Counted from the first letter of the stretch, positions 36,037 to 46,611 are shown. The stretch: 64,000 nt of DNA from Bathymodiolus brooksi (GCA_963680875.1 OY804577.1:108635906-108699905); one strand, 5' to 3'. A program made the numbers and translations. Notes: generated by a model from the letters alone, not told the origin.

Positions 36037-37937
36037 CTATCGTTTACTGTCCAACCCGTAGAATTGTATGGTATTCTGGTTGATGGCCGTCATGAGCACA
36101 CTAAGGGGAACATTCCTGAGTCTACCGACTTCCTGTGCCACTACCTCCAGATTCCATGGATGATTAATTTTACATTCTGGGTAGGGTGGCAGGAAAGGAG
36201 CATCAGTTTCCAAAAGGATTTCCTTAGTTTCCATTCTGGCCACACTATCAGCAGAGGCTCTATCAGTAACTGTCTTCCAAGTGACTCCAAAACGGACATG
36301 TGGAAGCGACCTCCACTCCAGAAGCTCCTCATAGGTCCCGGTAAAGCAGTGGCGGTGATACTTCAGGTCTGTTAGTCCAGTCTCTTTGATCACTTGCAAT
36401 GTTTTGCTGGCAGCCTGTCCAGTTCCATTGTCCCTACAGTGCAAAACAACAGGCAGGTTCCGATCTCTGGCTAAGAATAGCATCCCTATCAGAGCCTCCT
36501 CCTGATTCCGGGCCATCCTCCCTCTACATTCATTCTCATTTGTGCACATTGGGTCGCACCTGCAACGGGTGGTATGGTCAATCCCAATCTCGCCAACAGC
36601 TACACATTTCGACTCTACCAGAAGGCTACCAAGTTGGTCTAATTGGGAGCGTGTTACCCCATGAGCAGCTATATGTGGATGTATCCCAAAGGTGACAAGC
36701 AGCTGTTTTGACCCCTCAATGTGCTCTCTCCATCTGTTCCAACTCCTTGGGAATACATAGTTGCATACTCCATAGATCAGGGTGGCGGAACAATTTGGCG
36801 CAGCAATAATCTGCAGGTGCTGAAAACCACGAAGACGTTCACGCTGGATAATCAGGTCTAAATGAAAATGACTGTCTATTATATCTATCCGTGGTCCAGA
36901 ATCCTCTTCTTCCTCTTGTCGAGCTCGGACTAGATCTCTCACTACATTCATTCCAGTGGCAGTTAACTTCCTATGGCTGTTCCGGAACTGCTCTTGTCTA
37001 CTACTTCCAACACGTGACAGTAGCACTGATGTCAACTCCCAGTTGATAAGGCATATGACGTGGTTCGGTGGGTTCACGGTGAACTCTTCTGGTTCGTCAT
37101 CACTGTAGTTGGTGGCATAAAACTGTAGCAAGGGGATGTCGTCATCTGTAAACCCACTCCTGGCGTCCTGATATAACTGGTGCTGGATAACATGTCGGAG
37201 TAAATCATCAAGTGAGTCACACTTTAGCCATGTTGCAAGTAGAAATAACCCACCATTTACCAGCTGACACCAATCATGAGAGTATGGTTTATCGCTGCTT
37301 TACCTCTCTGTGCTTCCTGCTGATGGCAAATCCAACAAGCAGTGGTGGGCATCCAAAACCAGGGAAAATGCTTTCGCATTACATGCCTTCTAGGACGGTC
37401 AACCTTTCCAAGACAGACGGGACAGGAACGGATCCTCTTGGATTTCGACCTAGATTGTCGTATCGTCTCTAATACTAACGGTGCCTCTAACATGTCTGAA
37501 ACGAAGCGGATTGCCTCAGTACCAGGACATGCTGCTGATTCCGGTTCCTCCCGTCTGGTTTTATCTCTAGTTGCAGTTGAGGCGGGGCAGGTAGCCTCAG
37601 ACCCAGTACAATCACCACTGGCCAGTCTTCCATATATTCCCTCATCAATCACTTGTCTTGAAGCCTGTGGAGGAGGTTCTTCCAGACTTGTCATCTCCTG
37701 ATCTGATGCAAGACATTCATCTACCACCAAATAATCAGACCCTAAACCCGATAATGAACCAGTATGAGGGGAGGAGTGCCTACTGGACAGAACACTTTCA
37801 CTATTGCCAGAACCTGGGTCCATCTCCTCTGCCTTAGAACTGCTCTTTAGACTGGTCTCCGATGGAGTATATGGTCCGTAGTCCAAACAATCAATGTCAT
37901 ACATGTCATACTCTGTTGGCCTTTCCTGTGATTCCAT
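36037..37937 (-). pseudogene. zinc-finger + TatD-family metal-dependent nuclease (third ORF), one frameshift
   Basis: The ATG at 37,937 opens 226 codons: an acidic/Ser-rich N-terminus, a C2H2 finger (C172-x2-C175 ... H185-x4-H190) and a second Cys pair CWIC (201-204). Between about 37,257 and 37,300 the frame shifts by -1 into a frame carrying a full TatD domain. Numbered from its internal start at 37,131, the metal-site motifs are DSHFHLD (H88, H90), VGEIGID (E181), VVLHCRD (H231), HRHCFTG (H261) and ETDAPFLPP (D310). TatD enzymes are TIM-barrel, divalent-metal nucleases acting on DNA or RNA; TATDN2 members act on RNA. A Cys cluster (C190, C192, C196, C202) interrupts the domain just after E181. 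The ORF lies 74 bp after the integrase stop, where env would be. Its role in the element is unknown. Confidence 0.9.
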
Positions 37938-38011
37938 AACTGCAATTACAGATTAAGACGGATTATCAATAACTATTTACACTATTTACATCCTATATAT
38001 ATATGCGTCTT

Positions 38012-39994
38012 CTAAGACACATAATCTCTCAGATGGGAAGGCTTCCGTATTGTCCTTCCCTTGGTAGACACACCGACAGTGTCCCCATCTTGTGCCTCTG
38101 GCGGAGCTTCACGCCCCAACACAGACTTGTCAGCATCTTGGCCGGGAACCCGAAAATCAGTGGGATAGGCCTGCTTAGTACTATTATCATCGTCTGTCTG
38201 CTCATCTGCAGGTCCCCACTGGCTGTCCTTACCATCGTCCTTCGTTCCAGTACCTGGTCCATCCAAACTAGAGGGTCCTAGTAAAGGGAACCCATCGCAG
38301 TATGGAAGTGTTTCATCAGGATCAATGCCTGATTGTTCTAGATCAGGCATGGGGGTGTTAAACAAATCATGACGTAGCTTCCGGAGCCACAGGGGAATGT
38401 GTCTATCGTGACATCTTTTCAGACGGTCATGGTGTACCACGTACTCCCTTTTCTTATCCTGGATACGATACAGTGGAGGACGGCTGCCAATGACGAGGAA
38501 TGGTCCCATCCATGGCGAACGTAGTTTACTGCTCTGTCCTATTTTGGACGACGAATCCAGTTTGTATACAAGATCGCCTTCTTGGTAGGCATGCTGCACT
38601 ACGTGCAAATCGTAATCTCTTTTCTGCCTGGCCTGACTGGTACGGAGGTTATCTCTGGCAAATTGGTGTACTTCTCGCAGACTATCTGCCAGTTTTACGA
38701 CCCAGCTGTCAGGATCCAGTTGTTCTTGACATTGTTGTGGGATGCCTAAAAGTAATTGTACAGGTTGAATAGTCTCCCTTCCAAGCATAAGCTTGTTTGG
38801 AGTATAGCCAGTTTGGCGGTTGACCATAGAGTGGAGAGCCATTGAAAGAAGAGGAATATTTTTGTCCCAGCGTCTACTTTTCTTTTCAATATAGCAGCGT
38901 ATCATCTGTAGCAGCACCGTGTTGAATCTTTCGATTTGACCATTGGATGAGGGATGATACGGGGTCGTCCGTGTCTTAGCTACCTCTAGTATGGTACATA
39001 ATGACTTGAAAAGGTTCCCGGCAAAATTTCGTCCCTGATCGGTGTGCACCTCAAGTGGGCAACCAAAAGTAACCACAAAATGAACAACAAACTTTTCAGC
39101 GATGGTTAAGGCTGCCTGCTCTGGAATGGCCGCCATCTCCACCCACTTTGTAAACTGATCGATCATCATCAATACATACCGGTTACCATCTTCACTGGTG
39201 TTGAAGGGCCCCAAAATGTCAAGGTGAACTCGTTCCATGGGGAACCCTGCGTGGAATGATTGCAAACCGGCCCGTGGTTTTATATGGAGTTTCTTATTTT
39301 GATTGCATGTGTTACATGTTTTGACATATTGAATACAGTCCTTAGACATGTTGTACCATATAAAAGACTGCTTCACTCTCTCTAATGTTTTCCTTTGGCC
39401 AAGATGACCTGACGATCGGCTGTCGTGACAAAATTGTAACACTTCCGACTGGAGGCCTCTGGGAACTACCAAACAAAGGTCCTTGCCCGGCCTTTCAATC
39501 CACTGATAGTATAGAACCCCTTCTCTAAATACCAGACAGTCGCGACAAAGCCATAGGGCCCGGGTGGCTGGTCCATGAAGCCTTAGAACAGAATCAGTTG
39601 GAGTCTGCTTAGATTCCAACCAATCAATCATGGGTTGCAGGTCATGATCTTCTAGCTGTAAGGAACGGATCTCGAGTTGAGAATAACTGGGTGCCCAATT
39701 ACTAGTTTTAGAAAAATCCTCCTGATAAGGAATAGTCTCATCCGGGTCAAACTCATGGACTGTTGTGTCCTGTTCATGGCTAATTGATGAACGCGGTGCT
39801 TTACGCCCCAGCAGGTTCACTTGCGAATCAGCACCATCATCCCCAGGATTCACTTTGACAGTTTTAACTGACAAGGGCACTACATCATCCACATCCTCTG
39901 TAAATCTGAACCATTGGTGATGTGCCCGAACACAGTATGCACAACCTCCACACGGGAGGGACTCAGGAACTGCTCCAGCGTGTAGCAGTCGCAT
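38012..39994 (-). pseudogene. pol: integrase region of pol
   Basis: Open frame of 660 residues. The zinc-binding HHCC module is H190, H197, C227, C230. The catalytic triad is D259 (HLDILGPF), D319 (VHTDQGRNF) and E355 (NGQIERFN), and a GPF motif lies at 497-499 (WMGPFLVI). The C-terminal ~130 residues are an acidic, Gly/Ser-rich tail with no chromodomain. Two linkers share the phrase DPDETxPY (84-90 and 559-565), and each has an LGRxAP motif nearby (62-67 and 626-631). The enzyme would insert the cDNA into the genome. The frame is out of phase with the RNase H frame by one base, with the switch near 39,990. All catalytic residues are present, so the protein itself looks undamaged. Confidence 0.95.
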
Positions 39995-40497
39995 TCTGTC
40001 ATTTTATCGGGCATTCTGCTCAAGCTGTCTTCATTAAGGTGTTTCTTCCCTGGACGGTGCACAATCTGTATGTCGTACTGTGCCATCTCCTCCAGCCATC
40101 TGGCTAGTTGTCCCTCTATGTGCTTAAATCTTGTGAGCCAGACCAAACTGTTGTGATCTGTCCGCAGCGTGAATCGGCGTCCTAGAAGGTAGTGTCTGAA
40201 ATACCTACAAAATTTCACCACTGCTAACAGCTCCTTTCTTGTAGTACAATAATTGCGTTGGACTTTTAGCAACACGTGGCTAGCATAGCAGATCACTTTT
40301 GTACCCTCTTTCTGAATCTGTGAAAGGACGGCTCCAATTGATAAATCTGACGCATCGGTGTCGAGAATAAAGTGTCCGTCCGGTGTGGGATAAGCCAAAC
40401 AAGGAGCAGAGATAAGGGCTAACTTGGTTCTTTCAAACGCTTCAGTGTGTGTGGCCTCCCAAATTGGCATATCTGTGGCGTGCGCCAAGTCATACAA
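39880..40497 (-). pseudogene. pol: RNase H region of pol
   Basis: 205-residue frame holding the Ty3-type RNase H: D48 (LDTDASD), E89 (TTRKELLAVV), D114 (LRTDHNSL) and D157 (LNEDSLSR), with the W-rich ARWLEEMAQYDIQIVHRPGK stretch before the last. It degrades the RNA strand of the RNA/DNA hybrid during reverse transcription. It is separated from the RT frame by an in-frame stop (40,575-40,577) and a -1 frame change near 40,500. Its own C-terminus runs out of frame past about 39,990. Residues needed for activity are intact. Confidence 0.93.
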
Positions 40498-40574
40498 GGA
40501 AGCGTCATTTCAGCAAAGTCTGAAACATGATCCCGATGATAATTTGCAAAGCCAAGGAATGACATGAGTTCTTT

Positions 40575-42284
40575 TTATGTATTTGGCATGGGCCATTTCT
40601 TGACAGCGTTTACCTTTGATGGCGAGACTGACACACCTTTTGCACTTACTAATTTTCCAAGAAATTCAACCTCATCTTTAAAAAGCTCACATTTCTTGGG
40701 CTTTAACTTGAGATTGAACTCACGGAATCTGTAAAGCACATTCCTCAAATTACGAAGTCCATTCTCAAATGACTTCCCTAAGACTATAATATCATCCAAA
40801 TACACTAAAACCTGTGTCCAGGTCAGGCCCCTCAGAACCAACTGCATGGCTCTTTGGAAAGTAGCCGGTGCGTTGCACAGGCCGAATCCCATGCGTGTGT
40901 GCTCAAATAGACCATAACGGGTTATGAATGCGGTCTTCTGTCTGGACTCCTCGTCAAGCTCGATTTGGTAATACCCACTAGCCATATCTAACGTACTAAA
41001 ACAAGTCGTTCCTTGGAGGGTATCCAAGCAGTCTTCAATTATAGGGAGCGGATAACAATCTTTTGTGGTCCTATCATTAACAACACGGTAATCCACACTC
41101 CACCTGACTGTACCATCTTTCTTTCGGACCAAGACTGGAGCTGACGCCCAAGACGAGGTGGAGGGCTGTATTACTCCTGCATTAAGCATCTTGGTAAGAT
41201 GTTGCTGCTCATGTTCCTGAAAACCAAGTAGTGTTCTTCTCATCTTTTGCTTCACAGGTGTGGCATCCTTCGTATCGATCTTGTGCTTTACCGCGGTTAA
41301 ACATCCCAGATCTAGGTCGTGTTTTGCAAAGACATCCTGGTATTCTATTAACAAAGACTTCAGTTTCTTACGCTCCTCAGGATTTAGCCCTTTGATAGCA
41401 CGATCATACATGTTCCCCAGGTGTGGTGGAATGATGTCACTTGGTTCATTCTCAGTCTCTGTATTTAACTTAGACTGTTTGATTTGGATGTCTGGTGACC
41501 ACAGAGTATTTTGCGAAGCATTATGCCCCAGCACCTCTGTGGAACATTCCATCAGACCTGAAACAGCCTCTGTTTGTCCCAGTACAGTATCTTTTCTAAG
41601 TTTCACATACTGGTTGCTATCATTTACTAGGTTAACTGGACAAACATTTCCAGTACACAAACTGCTTGCAATGAGGACTTTAGTAATTGGCACTGGTTCC
41701 ATAATGAAGTTGCCCCTTAATGGTTCTTTGAGTGGAACAGCTACAGTCATCATGGAATTCGGGGGAATCTTGATCGTCTCATGCAGTAATATCCGTGCAA
41801 CACTGTTTTCTGTTGTCTGGTTAGCAACCAACTTGGCTTGAATTAATTCCCCATTTATCTTAACTGTCTCGGCTCCTAATCTTATTACTGCTTTATGGGC
41901 TTCAAGAAAATGAAGTCCCAATATCAAGTCATCTCGTAAGGGAGCTGTGCATACGTCCCAAGTAATTGTCTGGCTACCAATCTTAATATGTACGTTCTTC
42001 ACAATGCGCCCATACACTAATTGTTCTCCAAGTCCTCTGAGCTTCACAAGTCCTTCATCTCCATGTTCTTCTCCACAAATTAACTTCTCATTTACTAATG
42101 TGATCATCGCTGCAGTGTCAACTACAACTTTTACTGGTATATCATTCAGAAAGGCATTCATCAGGAGATGCTTGCCGGAAGTGTGCCTTACCATCACTTC
42201 AGTTTCCGCTATACTAGACTGGCCTAATTCTGAGTTATTCCGGGCCAAGCGTTGGCCGCTGGGCTTGACCCTTTCTTGTTTAAA
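40575..42284 (-). pseudogene. pol: protease and reverse transcriptase region of pol
   Basis: Open without a stop from the frameshift site at 42,284; no AUG is needed. Numbered from 42,248: the aspartic protease has VVVDTAAMIT (catalytic D44, a D-T-A variant) and the second-half motif LILGLHFLE. The RT follows with VRWSVDYRVVN, FSTLDMASGYYQIEL, GFGLCNAPATFQRAM and the catalytic VLVYLDDII (YLDD 483-486), then ECLF/EFLG-type thumb motifs (CELFKDEVEFLG). The frame ends in TAA at 40,575-40,577, within the sequence leading into RNase H, which continues in the same frame just beyond the stop. The stop is therefore a lesion. A recurrent-motif copy (VLGHNAS, about 238-244) lies between protease and RT. 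Confidence 0.95.
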
Positions 42285-44717
42285 TCCTCACTTTCTCTAT
42301 CTGAACCGGTGGATGTGTCTCTTCTTCGGAATGGAGCATTCCTGCCACCACGATTTTGAGTCCTATGTCCCTGGTATGGTGAGGGAGAACGAGATCTAGT
42401 CTGTCTGGATTGGTCCTGTCCCCTGTAACCAGTTGGTGGAGTAGGCGACCGATATCTGTGTCGTTGAAATCTTGTTGGTGCCCCTTCAGGGCTCTTGGCT
42501 CTTGCCACTATATTGTCATTGACAGCCACACTTAGCTTTTGTACTACCCCAACTAAATTCCGCAACTCATCTTCCAGAGAAGAGCTTGGCTTCTCTTGTA
42601 CCTTTTTCTGGTTTCGTTCTGGTGTACTGGATCTATCTGAAAAGGAGACTTGTCTGTGAGCATAACTGTGGCTTGTTCGGACTCCAAATATGGCACGCTG
42701 GTTAGCTATGTATGTCTTGACCATTTTCACAGCCTGAGTAATGGAAGACGGGTCTTTTTCAAGAACACTTCTTGCAGCTTCTTTGTCTCTGCACCCACGA
42801 AGGAATGCTTCCGTGGCTATCTGGTCTACGACTTCCGGATTCCCCTTATCAAAACCATCCAGCGCCATAAAATATATTCTTTGAGAGAATTCTTCTAATG
42901 GCTCACTTTCCTGTTGTCTCATAAACTGTAATTGTCGCCTCTTTTGTGCTAAAACGTCTGCGCAAGTCTTCTCCCAAGACATTGTATTCCACACTAGTGT
43001 TATGAACTTTACGTGTGTACTCTAATGCGGAATCTGTTAAGCAGTCTAATAATTTGCATGTTTTCGTTTCTCCAATCCACCCTTTGCGACCTGCAGTTCG
43101 TTCGAATTGATACATGAATGCTTCAAAAGTAGGTTTTCCTGAGCCACTAAACAGTGGCATCTTGGGTGGTTGTGGACTTTTACTCTTGGCTCGAGTTCTA
43201 GCATATTCTGACCAGCGCGAGTATTCTTGATCAAAAGACTCATCATCAGACGAATCTATGTCTTTTCTACGGCCTCTTTCTCTTTTCCTTCCTCGAGACT
43301 GTCCACTTACTTTTTGTCCTCCACTGTCTGCAATGATATGCGGAGCTTCACGCCCCAGCGGTGCACTAGCAGACTGCTGCCCAGTAGCAACTGTGGTAGG
43401 AGGCGTGCTTGTTGTTACTATATTTGCCCCTATTCGAGGAGGAAATTCTTGATTCATTATATTTGACCATTGGTAATTCGGATTCGTTGGGATTAGGCTA
43501 CTGGCTTGAATCAGGTCACCTAACGGGCCCTGGACAAATTGCGGAGTACCAAACCCCAGCAAGGGCGGTGGTGGTACCTGAAACATCTGATTGTACAGTT
43601 GTGAACCAGAAACTGGTATGCTCTGTGTACTGGCTAAAGGAGGTGTAACATTATTTCCATATGATCCTGATACATGTTGTACTGGCATATTTGTGCCACT
43701 GACTGTGGGGAGTCTTTCAGTTGGTCCATGGGTACTTGATGGGTGTACGTATGATCCACCAGTCATGGGCATGTTCCCATATGATCCCTGCATGTTTGGT
43801 AACAGTGTCTTCTGATCACCCATTGTTGGAATATTACCAAGCTGTCCTGGCATATTAGGTGGAGGCAACCCTGGAACAACACCGACCATGGGTAAGTTCC
43901 CAAACTGTCCTTGTATAGATGGCGGAGCAATCTGCCCCAGCGGAAGTACTGGACTGTTTGTGGATATCATGTTTACCTGATTAGTTGGCGGACTGATATG
44001 CGCCGGTTCAGGTGCAACGGTATTTTGGTTTTGTGGCGGTGGCATACCATGTATGTTGTTGACCCCAGTTGTAGCTTTTGGCAATACAGGTGGTAGTGTT
44101 AAATGATTTTGAATGGGGGATACCAATGGCTGTGTGACAAAATCAGCAGTAGCAAGATTATCATGAATAGGTGTGCTAGCTGTTGGATGTTGCTTTTCCA
44201 ATTTTTTATCTTCTGTCTTATATGCTGGTATTCCATATATCTTAGGCTTTGCCCCTTTTTCTTCAAAGTCTTTGACTACATCCATTGTTTTGCTGATGAA
44301 TTCTTTCTGTTTTTGTATTTCTTCTTGATGTGGTCCTTTTAACTCTATTAAGCTGTCATCAAAATGGTGTTTCTTTGCCCCTGGGTCCCCTAGTATAGTT
44401 TTGCCGGCACCTTTAATGGATTTCTTGGGTTCTAGATTTGAGGGTGAAGCTGCACTCAAAAATAGTTCACTCTTTTTCTTTTCCTCCAATAGTTGCTTAT
44501 TCTGTTGTATGATTTCATTCAACAGTGGCGACAAAGTAGATGAGAATGCTTCTGCAAGGGCTGAAGCAATGGCCTTTGTTTGGTCTCCACTTGCTTGCAT
44601 AGGTGGTTGATCCTCCGGTTCTGTAACTGTTATGTTCAGTTCTTGATTCTCAGAAGTGTCAACCTCCTGCAACCCTAGGGCTCCTTTATCAGCGCCAGCT
44701 TCCAAATCAGACATCAT
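42224..44717 (-). pseudogene. gag: gag, split by one frame change
   Basis: The ATG at 44,717 starts MMSDLEAGAD. Residues 1-100 are acidic with a helical stretch (SPLLNEIIQQNKQLLEEKKK); about 180-450 is Pro/Gly/Asn-rich and probably disordered, then a basic Arg/Ser stretch. Capsid-like sequence starts near residue 515 (MPLFSGSGKPTFEAFMYQFE, LLDCLTDSALEY). Near 42,940 the frame changes; the second frame continues the capsid (LQFMRQQESEPLEEFSQR, IATEAFLRGC). It ends in an Arg/Ser/Pro-rich basic tail without any CCHC zinc knuckle. Gag would form the particle and package RNA, here apparently through the basic tail. The frame change sits in the middle of the capsid, so it is a lesion rather than a programmed event. 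Confidence 0.93.
42242..42284 (-). promoter_or_regulatory. -1 programmed ribosomal frameshift signal
   Basis: On the minus strand the heptamer T-TTA-AAC (42,284-42,278) lies in the gag frame, 54 nt before the gag stop. A 6-nt spacer AAGAAA follows, then a 9-bp stem GGGTCAAGC / GCTTGGCCC (one G-U pair) with a 12-nt loop. A -1 slip enters exactly the protease-RT frame, which is open from that point. Spacing and phase are textbook. Confidence 0.88.
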
Positions 44718-45621
44718 TTAACACTGATTTTCAAGGCTCAAAAATTGTATGTAAAATACCAGTAAGATTTATTTATTATTATATCCTATTTGCCTGTGTG
44801 TATGTGTGTATCACAGTGTAAACATGAATAGGTATGCAGATACACTATGTATGTATGTAGGTACGTATGTGTATGTATGTATATGTGTATATGTATGTAT
44901 ACGTGTATATGTATGTATATGTGTATATGTATGTATATGTGTGACTTGAGTCAAAGTACAAACTATCTCAAATCACAGTAACAAATATCTCAGATCACAA
45001 TTTGTTTTGCGACCAAAGAAAATACAACAATATATCTCAAGTTAATATCAACCCAAGACAATACACAATCAATTAATAATCAAATATCTCAAATCAAAGT
45101 ATGCTCTGACCCAAAACGAAATATAATATTTGTGTATGTATGCTGGTGTAATGTTTTGTTGTTGTTTGTTTGTTTTTTTTTTTTTATGTTTTGTTTGTTG
45201 TCTCTTGAAAATAACAAACAGATTTAATTTTCACTGTAAATCAATTTATATGACAGCAAAAATATTAAATTTCAATTCAAAAATATCAAAATGTAAACAT
45301 ACCTTACGTATGTCAACACAAAACAGCTGATTCAAATTTGTTTGCATACGGGAGTCAGTTCCCCGGATGTTACTTCTCATTATCACTTCCTGCAAGAAGC
45401 CCTTAATGGCCGACTTCAGAAATTTCCAGTCTACGACACATATACACAAATTTATTTCTCGAAAATGAGGGTATTTTAGCACGAAAATTTCATCAAAATC
45501 AATGTGTATCGCGATTCTGTGTATTTTTATGTCATCACACGTAAATCCTAAAAATAAAAGTTTTACAAAAATTTGAAAAAATTCGAAAGCGGGAAAATTG
45601 TGAAGTTGAAATATCAGATTT
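44718..45621 (-). other. retrotransposon 5' leader
   Basis: About 0.9 kb between primer site and gag. It includes repeated 'aatatctcaaatcaaag'-type phrases, a poly-T tract near 45,172-45,184 and the TATG microsatellite. A 142-residue frame crossing the primer site (45,246-45,674) is judged spurious. Confidence 0.6.
44786..44942 (+). repeat. TATG/TGTA microsatellite
   Basis: Imperfect tgtatgtatatgtgtatatg repeats just upstream of the gag start, inside the retrotransposon leader. Confidence 0.9.
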
Positions 45622-45641
45622 GAATCCTGTCGACGACGCCA
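45622..45641 (-). other. primer-binding site, tRNA-Ser type
   Basis: Minus-strand TGGCGTCGTCGACAGGATTC starts one base inside the 5' LTR. Its complement, ...GAATCCTGTCGACGACGCCA, has the T-arm and acceptor form of a eukaryotic tRNA-Ser 3' end plus CCA. The exact isoacceptor cannot be fixed without the species' tRNA set. Confidence 0.85.
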
Positions 45642-45642
45642 A

Positions 45643-45887
45643 TGTCGTACCGAGTGCAAATATATATTAGACACGCGAGTGTAGGGATGCGTGTAAATAT
45701 GTAATACTAACCTATAAATAATAAATATTCCAGGTCAGGAAACAATCATACAAATTACAATGAAATGTGGACAATCATGCAATGGATACACGTGGTTGAA
45801 GGCGGCAAGAAGTGACGTCACATAGATCTGTCTATAGATGGCTTCCGTGTAATACTCCATAAATGGTGCACCTCCGAATGCACCACA
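45643..45887 (-). repeat. 5' LTR
   Basis: Direct repeat of 35,426-35,670; differs at a GGTGG/GGCGG and an ATATATC/ATAGATC site. Carries the same TGACGTCA (45,813-45,820) and CACGTG elements, likely promoter inputs for minus-strand transcription. Confidence 0.97.
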
Positions 45888-45891
45888 ATAA

Positions 45892-46565
45892 TATAATAGT
45901 GCTTGAGTTAAATGGAAAATTTTTGTATGTATGACATTGATACATATCTGTCAACAACTTTTTATATCCTTTATTCACCACATTTTATTTTTTATTTTGA
46001 TTACATCATCTTGCATGGAAGCGAGAGGAAAAATATTATATAGTCTGTAACATCTCCATTTGAAGAAAATGTTTTGTTTACTTAATCTATATGATATTGA
46101 AGTATTATTAATTAGAAATTCAATGCAAGTAATATGATAGTTTCAAACCCAAGATTGAGTAAGCAATTGAAGAGTAAATCTCTGTGGAGAAACTGCACCA
46201 AAATGTGATTGGGGTGGGGGGTCAATAAACCCGAAATTTATTTTCAGTGGTTCACCATTAGTATATTCAGAAAAAGATGGGCTTAAAACATCTCAGGAGC
46301 AAAAAAACACACTCTTGCCCCAACACCCCCTCCCCCCTGCCACAGCGTCCATGCCTCCGACGCCGTTTTTGTGTTAATGTATCTGACAGTTTCTAACAGA
46401 TTTATGACTTACTATTTATCCCTTCATAATTTTTGTTTATTTACTTCAGCCATAGATTTTAATGTAGTCAATCCGTAAAATAATACCTTCAACAGGAAAA
46501 AGATTATAATGACTATTTTTGTAAATGAAACCAAATGCATTTTTGAAAAGAATTATAAAAAAAAC
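45892..46565. other. right half of the fold-back spacer
   Basis: Continues the pre-insertion sequence to the right of the retrotransposon. A G- then C-rich patch lies at 46,209-46,340. No gene is seen. Confidence 0.5.
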
Positions 46566-46611
46566 CACTCCAAAAATGACTAAACTCCACTCCAAAAAAA
46601 GACTCCAGACA

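Larger units (their letters stand above)
35954..43941 (-). repeat. recurrent ~20-bp motif (LGREAP-like), six copies
   Basis: Plus-strand consensus GGCGRAGCTTCAYGCCCCAG at 35,954-35,976, 38,101-38,123, 39,795-39,814, 41,513-41,534, 43,342-43,359 and 43,921-43,941. Within coding sequence it reads, in the correct frame each time, VLGREAP, LLGRKAP, VLGHNAS, PLGREAP and PLGQIAP. The 35,954 copy is in the 3' UTR. Copies lie near module boundaries: upstream of capsid, between protease and RT, between RNase H and integrase, and after integrase. Confidence 0.8.
35426..45887 (-). mobile_element. Ty3/Gypsy LTR retrotransposon carrying a TatD-like nuclease ORF
   Basis: Complete 10.46 kb element: two 245-bp direct LTRs with 5'-TG...CA-3' ends, 4-bp target duplication ATAA (35,422-35,425 and 45,888-45,891), a tRNA-Ser-type primer site, a polypurine tract, gag, then protease-RT-RNase H-integrase in the Ty3 order (integrase last), then an extra zinc-finger/TatD ORF before the 3' LTR. 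Integrase has a GPF motif but no chromodomain. LTRs differ at two of 245 sites, implying a recent insertion. Even so, gag, pol and the extra ORF each carry frame lesions, so this copy looks non-autonomous unless those are assembly errors. It lies in the spacer of a large inverted repeat. Confidence 0.97.

Noticed and set aside
36037..38012. Third ORF as an envelope gene
   Set aside because: No signal peptide, transmembrane segment or fusion motif; the TatD motif set is clear.
38012..38400. Chromodomain at the integrase C-terminus
   Set aside because: The tail is acidic and Gly/Ser-rich with no aromatic-cage pattern.
41260..42399. Plus-strand ORFs across pol and gag
   Set aside because: Antisense shadows of the minus-strand coding region.
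45246..45674. 142-residue minus ORF at the retrotransposon 5' end
   Set aside because: It reads through the LTR edge and primer-binding site into the leader and has no domain; untranslated region.
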